This document shows positions 50,897 to 60,162 of a DNA stretch of 64,000 nt, in pieces. A program made the position numbers and the translations under genes. This DNA comes from Prevotella bivia DSM 20514. Its GTDB lineage: Bacteria; Bacteroidota; Bacteroidia; Bacteroidales; Bacteroidaceae. The stretch lies in the NCBI RefSeq assembly GCF_000262545.1, contig NZ_JH660660.1, positions 892,975-956,974 of the forward strand, in the 5' to 3' direction. The notes beneath the pieces were generated by a model. That model was given only the letters and a program-made list of their open reading frames with translations, ran no database searches and was not told the DNA's origin. Within the stretch, counting starts at the first letter, position 1. The number at the start of each line of letters is the position of its first letter.

Positions 50897-53050
50897 ATGA
50901 ACAAGTTTAATAACAAAGAAAGCATTAAGTGGTACTTCTTAACCACTGTAGGTATAGTATTTTTTGCTTTTCTCATTATGATAAAAGCTGCTAATACTAT
51001 GACGGTAAAGAGGGATTATTGGATGCAAGTAGCCGCATTACAAAAGAAAGATAGCGTTAAGATAAAACCTATTAGAGGGAATATTCTTAGTACTGATGGC
51101 GAATTAATGGCTAGTTCGTTGCCTGAATTTAAAATATATATGGACTTTGATGCCTTGAAAGAAGCAGGCAATGATACTGCTTTCGTGGATAGCATCAACT
51201 TTATTAGTAAGGGATTAAACGAAATTTTCCCAGAGAAATCGGCTCAAGCCTTTAAACAACACTTGTTAGAAGGTTTTCATAAGAAGAGTCGTCATTGGGC
51301 TATATGGGATGCTCGTATCGCCTATAATACATTTAAAGATGTGCAAAACCTACCTATTTTCCACCTTTCTAAGTTTAAAAGTGGTTTTCACTGGGAAGAG
51401 TTTAATGCGCGTAGACGCCCGTTTGGCTCATTAGCACAGCGTACTATTGGTGATATGTTTGGAGCAAAAGATTCTGCACGTTGTGGTTTGGAATTATCTT
51501 TCGACTCTATTTTGCGCGGAACCAACGGTATTATTCATCGTAGAAAGGTAAGAAATAAGTTTCTTAATATTACAGATACAGCACCAATTGATGGTGCCGA
51601 TATTGTTACAACCATCGATGTTGGTATGCAAGATTTGGCTGAACGTGCACTCATTGACGAGCTTCGTGAGATCAATGGTAACGTAGGCGTTGCTATTGTA
51701 ATGGAAGTTGCTACTGGCGATGTGAAAGCTATCGTGAATATGGATAAGTGTGATGATGGTGAATATCGTGAGATTAAGAACCATGCTGTAAGCGATTTGC
51801 TAGAACCAGGGTCGGTGTTTAAAACAGCTTCTATTATGACAGTTCTCGATGATGGCTTAGTAGATACTACTTATACGATAGCTACGGGTGCAGGTGTTTG
51901 GAATATGTATGGTAGAGATATGAAAGATCATAACTGGCGAAAAGGTGGTTATGGCGATTTGATGCTTCCTTGGACATTGAAATATAGCTCCAACGTAGGT
52001 GTGAGCCGTATTATAGATTTACATTATCATAATAATCCAGAGCAGTTTGTTCAAGGTATTTACGATCTTGGGTTAGCTACCGATCTTAATCTTCCTATTA
52101 TCGGTTATTCTCCAGCAAAGATCCGTATGCCGCATAAGAATAAGCGTGGGCAATATGATAATTGGAGTGCTACTGCACTGCCATGGATGAGTATTGGCTA
52201 TGAAACTCAGGTTCCACCTATCTCTACACTCGCCTTTTATAATGCCATTGCAAATAATGGAAAGATGATGCGACCACGCTTTGTGAAGCAAATTATAAAG
52301 AACGGTGAAGTAATCGCCGACTATCCACCAGAGGTATTAAAGAAGCAGATTGCCAAGGAAACTACTATCACGCAGATACGCCGAATATTAACCGAAGTAG
52401 TATCGGAAGGGCTTGGTAAGAAGGCTGGTTCAGATAAGTTTGCTGTAGCAGGCAAGACAGGCACAGCACAGATGTCTAAAGGTGCGCTTGGGTATAAGGC
52501 TGGTGGAGTAAATTACTTGTTAAGCTTTGCTGGTTTCTTCCCTGCTGATAAGCCCAAATACAGTTGTATTGTATGTATTCAAAAGACAGGCTTACCTGCT
52601 TCAGGTGGTGGTATGAGTGGTGTGGTTTTCCATCATATCGCTGAAGGTATCATGGCACAAGACTTGAAACTTAGTGTTACCGATGCACGCAATCAGTCGT
52701 CTATTCTCATTCCTTCTGCTAAGACGGGCAATATCCTTGCTGCCGACTACGTGTTAAATGCACTAGGTTATAATGCTAAAAATGGTTGGGCGGGAGCTTA
52801 TCCCTTTGGAAATCCTATATGGGGAAGTGTAACCGATACGAACAACTCTCTTGTTATTCAGAAGCGCAACTATTCGAATAACAAGATTGTTCCTGATGTT
52901 CATGGCATGGGAGCGCGTGATGCTGTTTATCTTCTTGAGCAGCGTGGCTTGAAGGTGAAGATAATAGGGCGTGGAAAAGTTATTCAACAAAGCTTAGCAC
53001 CTGGTAATAAGATAAAGAAAGGTGAGGCTTGTATTATCAACTTAGGATAG
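50897..53050 (+). CDS. ftsI: Penicillin-binding protein FtsI with PASTA domain
   Basis: A 717-residue class B transpeptidase with an N-terminal membrane anchor (about 12-30) and a dimerisation domain. The transpeptidase domain has SVFK (Ser306, Lys309), SSN (364-366) and KTGT (520-523). A C-terminal PASTA domain (about 660-717, KIVPDVHGMGARDAVYLLEQRGL) is typical of Bacteroidetes and Gram-positive FtsI but absent from E. coli FtsI. It makes septal peptidoglycan with FtsW, encoded further on. It lies 9 bases after ftsL. Confidence 0.96.
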   Translation: MNKFNNKESIKWYFLTTVGIVFFAFLIMIKAANTMTVKRDYWMQVAALQKKDSVKIKPIRGNILSTDGELMASSLPEFKIYMDFDALKEAGNDTAFVDSINFISKGLNEIFPEKSAQAFKQHLLEGFHKKSRHWAIWDARIAYNTFKDVQNLPIFHLSKFKSGFHWEEFNARRRPFGSLAQRTIGDMFGAKDSARCGLELSFDSILRGTNGIIHRRKVRNKFLNITDTAPIDGADIVTTIDVGMQDLAERALIDELREINGNVGVAIVMEVATGDVKAIVNMDKCDDGEYREIKNHAVSDLLEPGSVFKTASIMTVLDDGLVDTTYTIATGAGVWNMYGRDMKDHNWRKGGYGDLMLPWTLKYSSNVGVSRIIDLHYHNNPEQFVQGIYDLGLATDLNLPIIGYSPAKIRMPHKNKRGQYDNWSATALPWMSIGYETQVPPISTLAFYNAIANNGKMMRPRFVKQIIKNGEVIADYPPEVLKKQIAKETTITQIRRILTEVVSEGLGKKAGSDKFAVAGKTGTAQMSKGALGYKAGGVNYLLSFAGFFPADKPKYSCIVCIQKTGLPASGGGMSGVVFHHIAEGIMAQDLKLSVTDARNQSSILIPSAKTGNILAADYVLNALGYNAKNGWAGAYPFGNPIWGSVTDTNNSLVIQKRNYSNNKIVPDVHGMGARDAVYLLEQRGLKVKIIGRGKVIQQSLAPGNKIKKGEACIINLG

Positions 53051-53101
53051 GCTTAAAAGCTGTAAATATAAGAAAAGAATAAAACTTAAAAGTAATAAGA
53101 T

Positions 53102-54559
53102 ATGAAGTTAACTGACTTACTTAAAGGTGTAAAAACATTAAATATCAATGGCAATGCCGACATTGATATTGCAGGTATTAATATTGATAGCAGAAAGATT
53201 AAGGCAGGGCATCTCTTCGTAGCTGTTAAGGGAACACAAGTAGATGGTCACCAATTTATAAATAAAGCAATAGAGCTTGGTGCAAAGGCTGTACTTGTGG
53301 AAGATATGCCTACCGACCTAAAAGAAGATGTTACCTATGTTCAAGTAGCATCAACCGAAACAGAAGTGGGCAAAATTGCTACTATCTTTTACGGAAATCC
53401 TACAAAGAAACTAAAGCTTGTAGGAGTAACTGGTACCAATGGTAAGACCACCATTGCTACCTTATTATATAATATGTTTCGCAAATTCGGTTATAAAGTA
53501 GGACTTATATCTACCGTTTGTAACTATATTGATGACGAAGCACGCCCAACCGATCACACTACTCCAGACCCAATAGAACTCAATCAGCTCCTTGGCGAGA
53601 TGGTGGCTGCTGGCTGTGAATATGCTTTTATGGAATGTTCTAGCCACGCTATTCATCAGCATCGTATAGGTGGGCTACACTTTGAAGGTGGGGTTTTCAC
53701 TAATCTAACACGTGATCATCTTGATTATCACAAAACTTTTGAGAACTATCGCAATGCTAAAAAGATGTTCTTCGACTCTCTTTCTAAGAACGCTTTTGCC
53801 ATTACTAATGCTGATGATAAGAATGGTATGATAATGGTGCAGAACTGTAAGGCTAATATAAAGACTTATTCCATGCAGCGAATGGCAGATTTCCGTGCAA
53901 AAATCATTGAGTGTCATTTTGAAGGAATGTACTTAGAGGTTGACGGAAAGGAAGTTGGCGTACAGTTTATTGGTAAGTTTAACGTAAGCAACTTACTAGC
54001 TGTTTATGGCACTGCCATTATGTTGGGCAAATCGCAAGACGATATTTTGTTGGCACTTAGCACTTTGAAGAGCGTTAACGGACGCCTCGATCCTGTTCAT
54101 TCTCCTGAAGGTTTTACGGCGATTGTCGATTATGCACACACACCAGATGCCCTTGAAAACGTGCTTGGAGCTATCCATGATGTATTAGAAGGTAAAAATG
54201 GAAAGGTGATTACTGTGTGCGGAGCAGGTGGCAATCGTGATAAAGGCAAGCGTCCGCTCATGGCACAAGAAGCTGTAAAACAGAGCGACACCGTTATCCT
54301 TACTAGTGATAACCCACGTTTTGAAGATCCACAAGCTATCATCGACGATATGGTAGCTGGGCTTGATGCTAATCAGCGTAAGAAGGTGTTGACTATCGTC
54401 GATCGCCGTGAAGCTATGCGCACGGCTGCTATGATGGCAAAGAAGGGCGATGTAATCCTTGTTGCTGGTAAAGGTCATGAAGACTATCAAGACATTCAAG
54501 GTGTGAAACATCACTTTGATGATCACGAAGTACTTCGCGAAATCTTTGATGCTCAATAA
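53102..54559 (+). CDS. murE: UDP-MurNAc-L-Ala-D-Glu:meso-DAP ligase
   Basis: A 485-residue Mur ligase with the ATP loop [15 protein letters not shown] (about residues 110-124), the carbamylated-lysine region, and the DNPR motif ([10 protein letters not shown]), which marks meso-diaminopimelate specificity. It adds the third residue of the stem peptide in the cytoplasm. It lies 51 bases after ftsI and 36 bases before mraY. murF and ddl, present between these genes in many bacteria, are absent from this cluster. Confidence 0.97.
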   Translation: MKLTDLLKGVKTLNINGNADIDIAGINIDSRKIKAGHLFVAVKGTQVDGHQFINKAIELGAKAVLVEDMPTDLKEDVTYVQVASTETEVGKIATIFYGNPTKKLKLVGVTGTNGKTTIATLLYNMFRKFGYKVGLISTVCNYIDDEARPTDHTTPDPIELNQLLGEMVAAGCEYAFMECSSHAIHQHRIGGLHFEGGVFTNLTRDHLDYHKTFENYRNAKKMFFDSLSKNAFAITNADDKNGMIMVQNCKANIKTYSMQRMADFRAKIIECHFEGMYLEVDGKEVGVQFIGKFNVSNLLAVYGTAIMLGKSQDDILLALSTLKSVNGRLDPVHSPEGFTAIVDYAHTPDALENVLGAIHDVLEGKNGKVITVCGAGGNRDKGKRPLMAQEAVKQSDTVILTSDNPRFEDPQAIIDDMVAGLDANQRKKVLTIVDRREAMRTAAMMAKKGDVILVAGKGHEDYQDIQGVKHHFDDHEVLREIFDAQ

Positions 54560-54595
54560 GTAAAAGGTATAAAGACTATATAATTATATTTAGAC

Positions 54596-55867
54596 ATGTT
54601 ATATTATATTTTCAGATGGTTAGGCGAGTATGGCATAAGTGGAAGCCACTTATGGGGCTATATTAGTTTCCGAGCTATTCTTGCAATGATCCTTGCATTG
54701 ATTATCTCTGCATGGTTTGGTGAACGCTTCATCAAATATCTAAAGAGCAAACAAATTACAGAAACACAGCGTGATGCAAGTATTGATCCTTTCGGTGTTA
54801 ACAAAATTGGAGTGCCATCAATGGGTGGTATTATCATCATTGTATCATTGCTCATTCCTGTAATCTTGCTAGGTAGATTGCGCAATATCTATCTCATTCT
54901 TATGATTGTTACTACCGTTTGGCTTGGTTTTTTAGGTGGAATGGACGATTTTATCAAGATTTTCCGCCATAATAAAGAGGGCTTAAAGGGTAAATATAAG
55001 ATTGTAGGACAGCTTAGTATTGGTCTTATCGTAGGTTTAACCCTTTGGGCTTCACCCGATGTTAAAGCTAACCTTAATAACGAAGTAAGCAATAAGGATA
55101 AGACGGCAATGGTGATACAGCACAATCAGACGGCGGAGAAAACGCTAAAGACAACCATTCCGTTTGTAAAAAATCATAATCTTGATTATTCAGAGGTTGT
55201 TGGTTTTATGGGAAAATATAAGACGGCAGCAGGTTGGATACTCTTTGTCATTATGACGATCTTTGTGGTAACAGCCGTTTCTAACGGTGCCAACCTTAAT
55301 GATGGTATGGACGGTATGTGTGCTGGCAACTCGGCTGTGATAGGTGTAGTACTCGGTATTTTAGCTTATGTGAGCAGCCATTACCGATATGCTGCCTATC
55401 TAAACATTATGTTCATACCAGGGTCGGAAGAATTGGTTATCTTCTTTATGGCGTTTATCGGAGCTTTGATAGGTTTCTTATGGTATAATGCTTATCCAGC
55501 TCAAGTGTTTATGGGCGATACGGGGAGCCTTACCATTGGTGGTATCATTGCCGTAGGTGCTATTATTATCCATAAAGAGTTGCTTTTGCCTATCCTTTGT
55601 GGTATCTTCTTTGTAGAGAGTCTGAGTGTTATCCTGCAAGTTTGGTATTACAAGCTAGGTAAGCGCAAGGGTATTAAGCAGCGCATCTTTAAGCGTACCC
55701 CTATTCACGATGCCTTCAGAACGCTCAATTCACAGCTTGATCCCGATTGTAAATATGTATTTACAAAACCACATAATGCTGTACACGAGAGCAAAATTGT
55801 TCTTCGGTTTATTATTGTTACCATCCTTTTGGCAGCATTTACCATTATTACATTGAAGTTAAGATAA
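54596..55867 (+). CDS. mraY: Phospho-MurNAc-pentapeptide translocase
   Basis: A 423-residue polytopic membrane enzyme. It shows PSMGGIIII, FLGGMDDFIK (the metal-binding DD), NLNDGMDGMCAG and FMGDTGSL, all family signatures, and KRTPIHDAF near the C-terminus. It forms lipid I from UDP-MurNAc-pentapeptide and undecaprenyl phosphate. It is longer than the usual 360 residues because of an insert of about 55 residues (about 155-210) in a loop between transmembrane segments, a common Bacteroidetes feature. Confidence 0.97.
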   Translation: MLYYIFRWLGEYGISGSHLWGYISFRAILAMILALIISAWFGERFIKYLKSKQITETQRDASIDPFGVNKIGVPSMGGIIIIVSLLIPVILLGRLRNIYLILMIVTTVWLGFLGGMDDFIKIFRHNKEGLKGKYKIVGQLSIGLIVGLTLWASPDVKANLNNEVSNKDKTAMVIQHNQTAEKTLKTTIPFVKNHNLDYSEVVGFMGKYKTAAGWILFVIMTIFVVTAVSNGANLNDGMDGMCAGNSAVIGVVLGILAYVSSHYRYAAYLNIMFIPGSEELVIFFMAFIGALIGFLWYNAYPAQVFMGDTGSLTIGGIIAVGAIIIHKELLLPILCGIFFVESLSVILQVWYYKLGKRKGIKQRIFKRTPIHDAFRTLNSQLDPDCKYVFTKPHNAVHESKIVLRFIIVTILLAAFTIITLKLR

Positions 55868-55886
55868 GAAAGGAGTATAGAGAAAA

Positions 55887-57218
55887 ATGAAAAGAATAGT
55901 AATACTAGGTGCAGGAGAAAGCGGTGCTGGTGCTGCTGTATTAGCAAAGCAACAGGGCTTCGACGTATTTGTTTCAGATATGTCGGCTATCAAGGATAAG
56001 TATAAGAAAATGCTTGACGATCGCGGTATAGCGTGGGAAGAGCAGCAGCATACAGAGGCGAATATCTTAAATGCCGATGAGGTGATTAAGAGTCCTGGTA
56101 TTCCAAAAGAAGCTCCTATGATACAGAAACTCCTTGAGAAAGGTACACCTATTATCAGCGAAATAGAGTTTGCAGGTAGATATACCCATTCTAAAATGAT
56201 TTGTATTACAGGAAGTAATGGTAAAACCACTACTACTAGTCTTATCTTCCACATCTTTAAAGATGCTGGTTATGATGTAGGACTTGCGGGTAATATTGGT
56301 AATAGTTTGGCACTTCAGGTGGCTGAAGATCCACATGATTACTATATCATAGAGCTAAGTAGTTTTCAGCTAGATGATATGTACAACTTCCGTGCTAACA
56401 TTGCTATTCTGCTAAATATTACGCCCGATCATCTCGATCGTTACGAATATAAGTTTGAGAATTATGCCGATGCGAAGATGCGCATTATTCAGAATCAGAC
56501 GAAGGAGGATAGCTTCATCTATTGGAATGATGACCCTGTTATCAAGAAAGAGCTAGAAAAGTTTGATGTAAAGGCTGTGCGATATCCTTTCTCAGAACTA
56601 AAAGAGAAAGGAAGTATCGGATATATTGAGCAAGGACAATATACTATAGAGCAGCCCACTCCTTTTAATATGGAGCAGGAGGATCTTTCGCTTACTGGCA
56701 AACATAATATCTACAACTCGCTTGCAGCAGGTATTGCTGCCAATATCGGTGGTATTAAGAAAGAAAATATTCGTAAGAGTTTGAGCGACTTCCCTGGTGT
56801 AGAACATCGTTTAGAGAAGGTTTGCAAGGTGGCTGGTGTGCAGTATATCAACGACTCAAAGGCTACCAACGTAGACGCTTGTTGGTATGCACTAGAGAGT
56901 ATGACTACCCCTACCGTGCTAATCATTGGTGGTAAAGATAAGGGCAACGACTATGATGCTATCAAAGACCTTGTAAAGCAGAAGTGTAGAGCCGTTGTAT
57001 ATCTTGGTGCTGATAACCAGAAGTTGCATGACAACTTTGATCATCTTGGTATTACTGTTCGCGATACTCACTCTATGAAGGATTGTGTAGCTGCTTGTGC
57101 AGCGCTTGCTAAACCTGGCGACACGGTGTTACTAAGTCCTTGTTGTGCTAGCTTCGACCTCTTTAAAAACATGGAAGATCGTGGCGAACAGTTTAAAGAG
57201 TTGGCTCGTGCGCTATAA
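55887..57218 (+). CDS. murD: UDP-MurNAc-L-alanine:D-glutamate ligase
   Basis: A 443-residue Mur ligase. It has an N-terminal UDP-binding Rossmann domain (IVILGAGESGAGAAVLAKQQG), the ATP loop CITGSNGKTTTTSLI (about 110-124), NITPDHLDRY and the C-terminal VLLSPCCASFDLFKNMEDRGEQF motif typical of MurD. It adds D-Glu to UDP-MurNAc-L-Ala. It lies 19 bases after mraY. The 246-base gap to ftsW holds a palindromic repeat array, the largest break between genes in the first half of the cluster. Confidence 0.97.
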   Translation: MKRIVILGAGESGAGAAVLAKQQGFDVFVSDMSAIKDKYKKMLDDRGIAWEEQQHTEANILNADEVIKSPGIPKEAPMIQKLLEKGTPIISEIEFAGRYTHSKMICITGSNGKTTTTSLIFHIFKDAGYDVGLAGNIGNSLALQVAEDPHDYYIIELSSFQLDDMYNFRANIAILLNITPDHLDRYEYKFENYADAKMRIIQNQTKEDSFIYWNDDPVIKKELEKFDVKAVRYPFSELKEKGSIGYIEQGQYTIEQPTPFNMEQEDLSLTGKHNIYNSLAAGIAANIGGIKKENIRKSLSDFPGVEHRLEKVCKVAGVQYINDSKATNVDACWYALESMTTPTVLIIGGKDKGNDYDAIKDLVKQKCRAVVYLGADNQKLHDNFDHLGITVRDTHSMKDCVAACAALAKPGDTVLLSPCCASFDLFKNMEDRGEQFKELARAL

Positions 57219-57292
57219 TAGCAGAACTAGTAAATAGCAATATTAGTTCGCAAAAAGAACAGTTTGTAACTCGTTGATAATGAGTAGCCTTA

Positions 57293-57376
57293 TAAAAGGT
57301 AATCTTTTACGCGATAAAAGGTTACCTTTTACTCACCAAAAGATGACCTTTTACTCGGTAAAAGGTGATGTTTTAC
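57293..57376. repeat. 22-bp-period palindromic repeat array C, four units
   Basis: Units at 57293 (TAAAAGGTAATCTTTTAC), 57315 (TAAAAGGTTACCTTTTAC), 57337 (CAAAAGATGACCTTTTAC) and 57359 (TAAAAGGTGATGTTTTAC), separated by the 4-bp spacers GCGA, TCAC and TCGG. The period is exactly 22 bp, and the core AAAAGGTTACCTTTT of unit 2 is a perfect palindrome. It lies between murD and ftsW. It is the cleanest of the three arrays. Confidence 0.88.
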
Positions 57377-57464
57377 TACGTGATAGTTATACATCTGTTT
57401 TTCAGTAAGTTATGAGATAGTCCGTTTTTCATCAAGAATTGAATATAAAACTACCAATAAATCA

Positions 57465-58763
57465 ATGAACGTAAAGTCATTACAAAATGTTTTTAAAGGC
57501 GACAAAGTAGTCTGGATGATCTTCTTCTTTCTTTGTATGATCAGTATCATCGAGGTTTATTCTGCCTCTAGCTCTTTATCGTATAAGGGAGGAAACTTTT
57601 GGGGACCTATCATTTATCACACCGTTATGCTAGCCATAGGATGGGTAGCTATGGTTTTTGTGTTGAATGTAGAGTGTAGATACTTCAAACTAGCAACCCC
57701 CATTTTTCTCATAGTCTCCGTATTCCTGCTATATATCGTAATGGGTATAGGTAGTGTAACCAATGGTGCGAGTCGTTGGATTAGTATTTTTGGTATACAG
57801 TTTCAGCCCTCCGAGCTTGGTAAGGGTGCGCTCATTATGACAATTGCACAGCTCTTGAGTGCTATGCAAACTGATTATGGAGCTGATAGAAAGGCTATTA
57901 AATATATACTTTTTGTTTCAGGTGTGGTTATCTTACCCATTTTTTCAGAAAACCTTTCCACTGCTGCTCTGCTTTTTCTAACCGTTATTTTTATGATGGT
58001 AATAGGTAGAGTGTCTATGAAGCAAATAGGAAAGTTGATGGGAGTAATCTTCCTTTTTGTAGCCCTTGGTTTAGCTTTCGTAATGTTTGCTGGTAATAGT
58101 GATAATGCAGAAGTGGATAATCGGAAGCAAAATCTTACAGAACAAACGGCAAAACGGCAAGAACAAAAAAAGGAAACGGGTATAATCGCTAAAGTTTTCC
58201 ACCGTGCTGATACTTGGAAAGCACGTATAAATAAGTTCTTTAACCATAAATATGTTGCTCCAAAAGACTTCGATCTTGATAAAGATGCACAGGTGGCACA
58301 TGCTAATATTGCCATTGCTTCGTCGAATATAGTTGGTAAAGGCCCCGGCAACTCTAATGAGCGCGATTTTCTTTCACAAGCGTTCTCCGACTTTATCTAT
58401 GCCATTATTATTGAAGAAATGGGTATTTTAGGGGCTTTTGTAGTGTTAGCCTTGTATGTTATTCTCTTCATTCGTGTGGGTATTATAGCTCGAAGGTGTG
58501 AGAATTCGTTTCCTACATTCTTAGCAATGGGTTTAGCCTTCTTGCTCGTTTCGCAGGCTATGTTTAATATGGCAGTAGCTGTGGGCTTGGCACCTGTAAC
58601 AGGTCAGCCACTACCTTTGATCAGTAAAGGCGGAACTTCGTCCATTATTAACTGTGTATATATCGGTGCTATTCTTAGTATTAGTCGCTCGGCAAAGCGC
58701 CGAACGAACTCAAAAAAGGAAGAAAATCATCAAGGTTTGACAGTAACTGTTGCGAATGCATAA
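57465..58763 (+). CDS. ftsW: Peptidoglycan polymerase FtsW
   Basis: A 432-residue SEDS-family membrane protein. It has about ten transmembrane segments, FQPSELGKGALI (substrate cavity motif), FSENLSTAAL, IGKGPGNSNERDFLSQAFSDFIYAIIIEE and a C-terminal GQPLPLISKGGTSSI. It polymerises septal glycan strands from lipid II together with FtsI. A large charged loop (about 208-275) between transmembrane segments is typical of the phylum. It is preceded by repeat array C and followed by the 66-bp repeats. Confidence 0.96.
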   Translation: MNVKSLQNVFKGDKVVWMIFFFLCMISIIEVYSASSSLSYKGGNFWGPIIYHTVMLAIGWVAMVFVLNVECRYFKLATPIFLIVSVFLLYIVMGIGSVTNGASRWISIFGIQFQPSELGKGALIMTIAQLLSAMQTDYGADRKAIKYILFVSGVVILPIFSENLSTAALLFLTVIFMMVIGRVSMKQIGKLMGVIFLFVALGLAFVMFAGNSDNAEVDNRKQNLTEQTAKRQEQKKETGIIAKVFHRADTWKARINKFFNHKYVAPKDFDLDKDAQVAHANIAIASSNIVGKGPGNSNERDFLSQAFSDFIYAIIIEEMGILGAFVVLALYVILFIRVGIIARRCENSFPTFLAMGLAFLLVSQAMFNMAVAVGLAPVTGQPLPLISKGGTSSIINCVYIGAILSISRSAKRRTNSKKEENHQGLTVTVANA

Positions 58764-58800
58764 AATATACTCTATGCTAACCGATTAGGAAAAAAATACT

Positions 58801-59011
58801 TATCTTTGCATAAGATAGGCTGCGCTCGGCAATATTCAAACAAGTTTGTATTGCTTTTGCTTGCACTATCTTTGCATAAGATAGGCTGCGCTCGGCAATA
58901 TTCAAACAAGTTTGTATTGCTCTTGCTTGCACTATCTTTGCATAAGATAGGCTGCGCTCGGGAATTTGAAAGCAAGCTTTCATTCCTCTCATTTGCACTA
59001 TCTTTGCATAA
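58801..59011 (+). repeat. Three 66-bp tandem repeats with promoter motifs, plus a partial fourth
   Basis: Units start at 58801, 58867 and 58933 with a partial copy at 58999; the period is exactly 66 bp. Each begins with TATCTTTGCATAAGATA, holding both a TAnnTTTG -7 element and a 6-bp dyad, then GGCTGCGCTCGG, then a stem-loop. In units 1 and 2 its arms are GCAATA plus CAAAC with GTTTG plus TATTGC; in unit 3 they are GGAA plus TGAAAGC with GCTTTCA plus TTCC. Units 1 and 2 differ at one base. The last TATCTTTG (58999-59006) lies 24 bases before murG. Confidence 0.9.
58999..59006 (+). promoter_or_regulatory. Likely murG-proximal promoter -7 element
   Basis: TATCTTTG, the fourth copy of the repeat's promoter motif. 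Transcription would start only about 15-20 bases before the murG ATG. Confidence 0.6.
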
Positions 59012-59029
59012 TAGTAAATAAACGTATAG

Positions 59030-60133
59030 ATGAAAGACGATTTACGATTTATCATTAGTGGTGGTGGTACTGGTGGACATATCTTTCCAGCAGTGTCAAT
59101 CGCCAATGCCTTAAAGGCAAAATGTCCTAATGCGAAAATCCTATTCGTAGGAGCTGAAGGGCGTATGGAAATGCAACGTGTACCAGCTGCTGGTTATGAA
59201 ATAAAGGGATTACCTATCCAAGGCTTCGATCGCGCTCATAAGTTGAATAACATTAAAGTGATCTTCAAACTATTGAAGAGCCTTAGCATGGCAAAGAAGA
59301 TTATCAAAAACTTTCGTCCTGATGTAGCAATCGGAGTGGGAGGCTATGCTAGTGGGGCTACGCTTTATAAGGCTGCAGGTATGGGTATACCATGTTTGAT
59401 ACAAGAGCAGAACTCGTATGCTGGTGTTACAAATAAGCTTTTGGCTAAGAAGGTACGCAAAATTTGTGTGGCTTACGAGGGTATGGAGCGTTTCTTTCCA
59501 GCAGATAAGATCATAATGACGGGCAACCCTGTCCGTCAGAATGTGCTAGAAACTCCGATGACACAAGAAGAGGCTCGCAAGAGCTTTAAACTTAATCCTA
59601 GCAAGAAAACTATCCTTATAGTGGGTGGTAGCTTAGGAGCGCAAACCGTAAATAGCTCTATTATAGAGCATCTTGATCTCGTTCAGAATACTGAAGTGCA
59701 AATTATTTGGCAAACAGGAAAACGTTATTTCGATAAAATTAATGAGGCGTTGAAGGGGAAAGAGTTGGCTAACCTCAAGGTAATGGACTTTATTAGCGAT
59801 ATGGGAGCAGCCTATAAAGCTGCCGACTTAGTGATTAGTCGTGCAGGGGCTAGCTCTATTAGTGAGTTCCAACTCATAGGAAAACCCGTTATCCTCGTAC
59901 CTAGTCCAAATGTCGCAGAGGATCATCAAACGAAAAATGCTATGGCTTTGGTTAATAAAGATGCTGCTATCTTTGTGAGCGATGCCGATGCTCCTGCTAT
60001 GCTTTTACAGTTGGCACTTGACACAATTGCCAATGATGAGAAGTTGGCTACACTTAGTAAAAACGTGAAAGAAATGGGCTTACAGCACTCAGCTGACATT
60101 ATTGCCGATGAGGTTTTAAAGCTTTGTAAATAG
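59030..60133 (+). CDS. murG: UDP-GlcNAc:lipid I N-acetylglucosaminyltransferase
   Basis: A 367-residue GT-B enzyme. It has the N-terminal GGGTGGHIFPAVSIANAL loop, GVGGYASGATLYKA, GGSLGAQTVNSSI and the UDP-binding SRAGASSISEFQLIGKPVILVP motifs. It converts lipid I to lipid II at the inner membrane. The 266-base gap to ftsW is occupied by promoter-bearing tandem repeats, so murG and the following genes may have their own transcription start. Confidence 0.97.
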   Translation: MKDDLRFIISGGGTGGHIFPAVSIANALKAKCPNAKILFVGAEGRMEMQRVPAAGYEIKGLPIQGFDRAHKLNNIKVIFKLLKSLSMAKKIIKNFRPDVAIGVGGYASGATLYKAAGMGIPCLIQEQNSYAGVTNKLLAKKVRKICVAYEGMERFFPADKIIMTGNPVRQNVLETPMTQEEARKSFKLNPSKKTILIVGGSLGAQTVNSSIIEHLDLVQNTEVQIIWQTGKRYFDKINEALKGKELANLKVMDFISDMGAAYKAADLVISRAGASSISEFQLIGKPVILVPSPNVAEDHQTKNAMALVNKDAAIFVSDADAPAMLLQLALDTIANDEKLATLSKNVKEMGLQHSADIIADEVLKLCK

Positions 60134-60162
60134 TTATTCCCCTTAGTATTAAGCAGAAAGAT

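Noticed and set aside
58772..59106. Minus-strand reading frames through the 66-bp repeats, with repeated RAQPILCKD- or ERSLSYAKI-like segments
   Set aside because: The protein repeats come only from the DNA repeats (66 bp is a multiple of three). The frames run antisense to murG's promoter region and have no signal or family.
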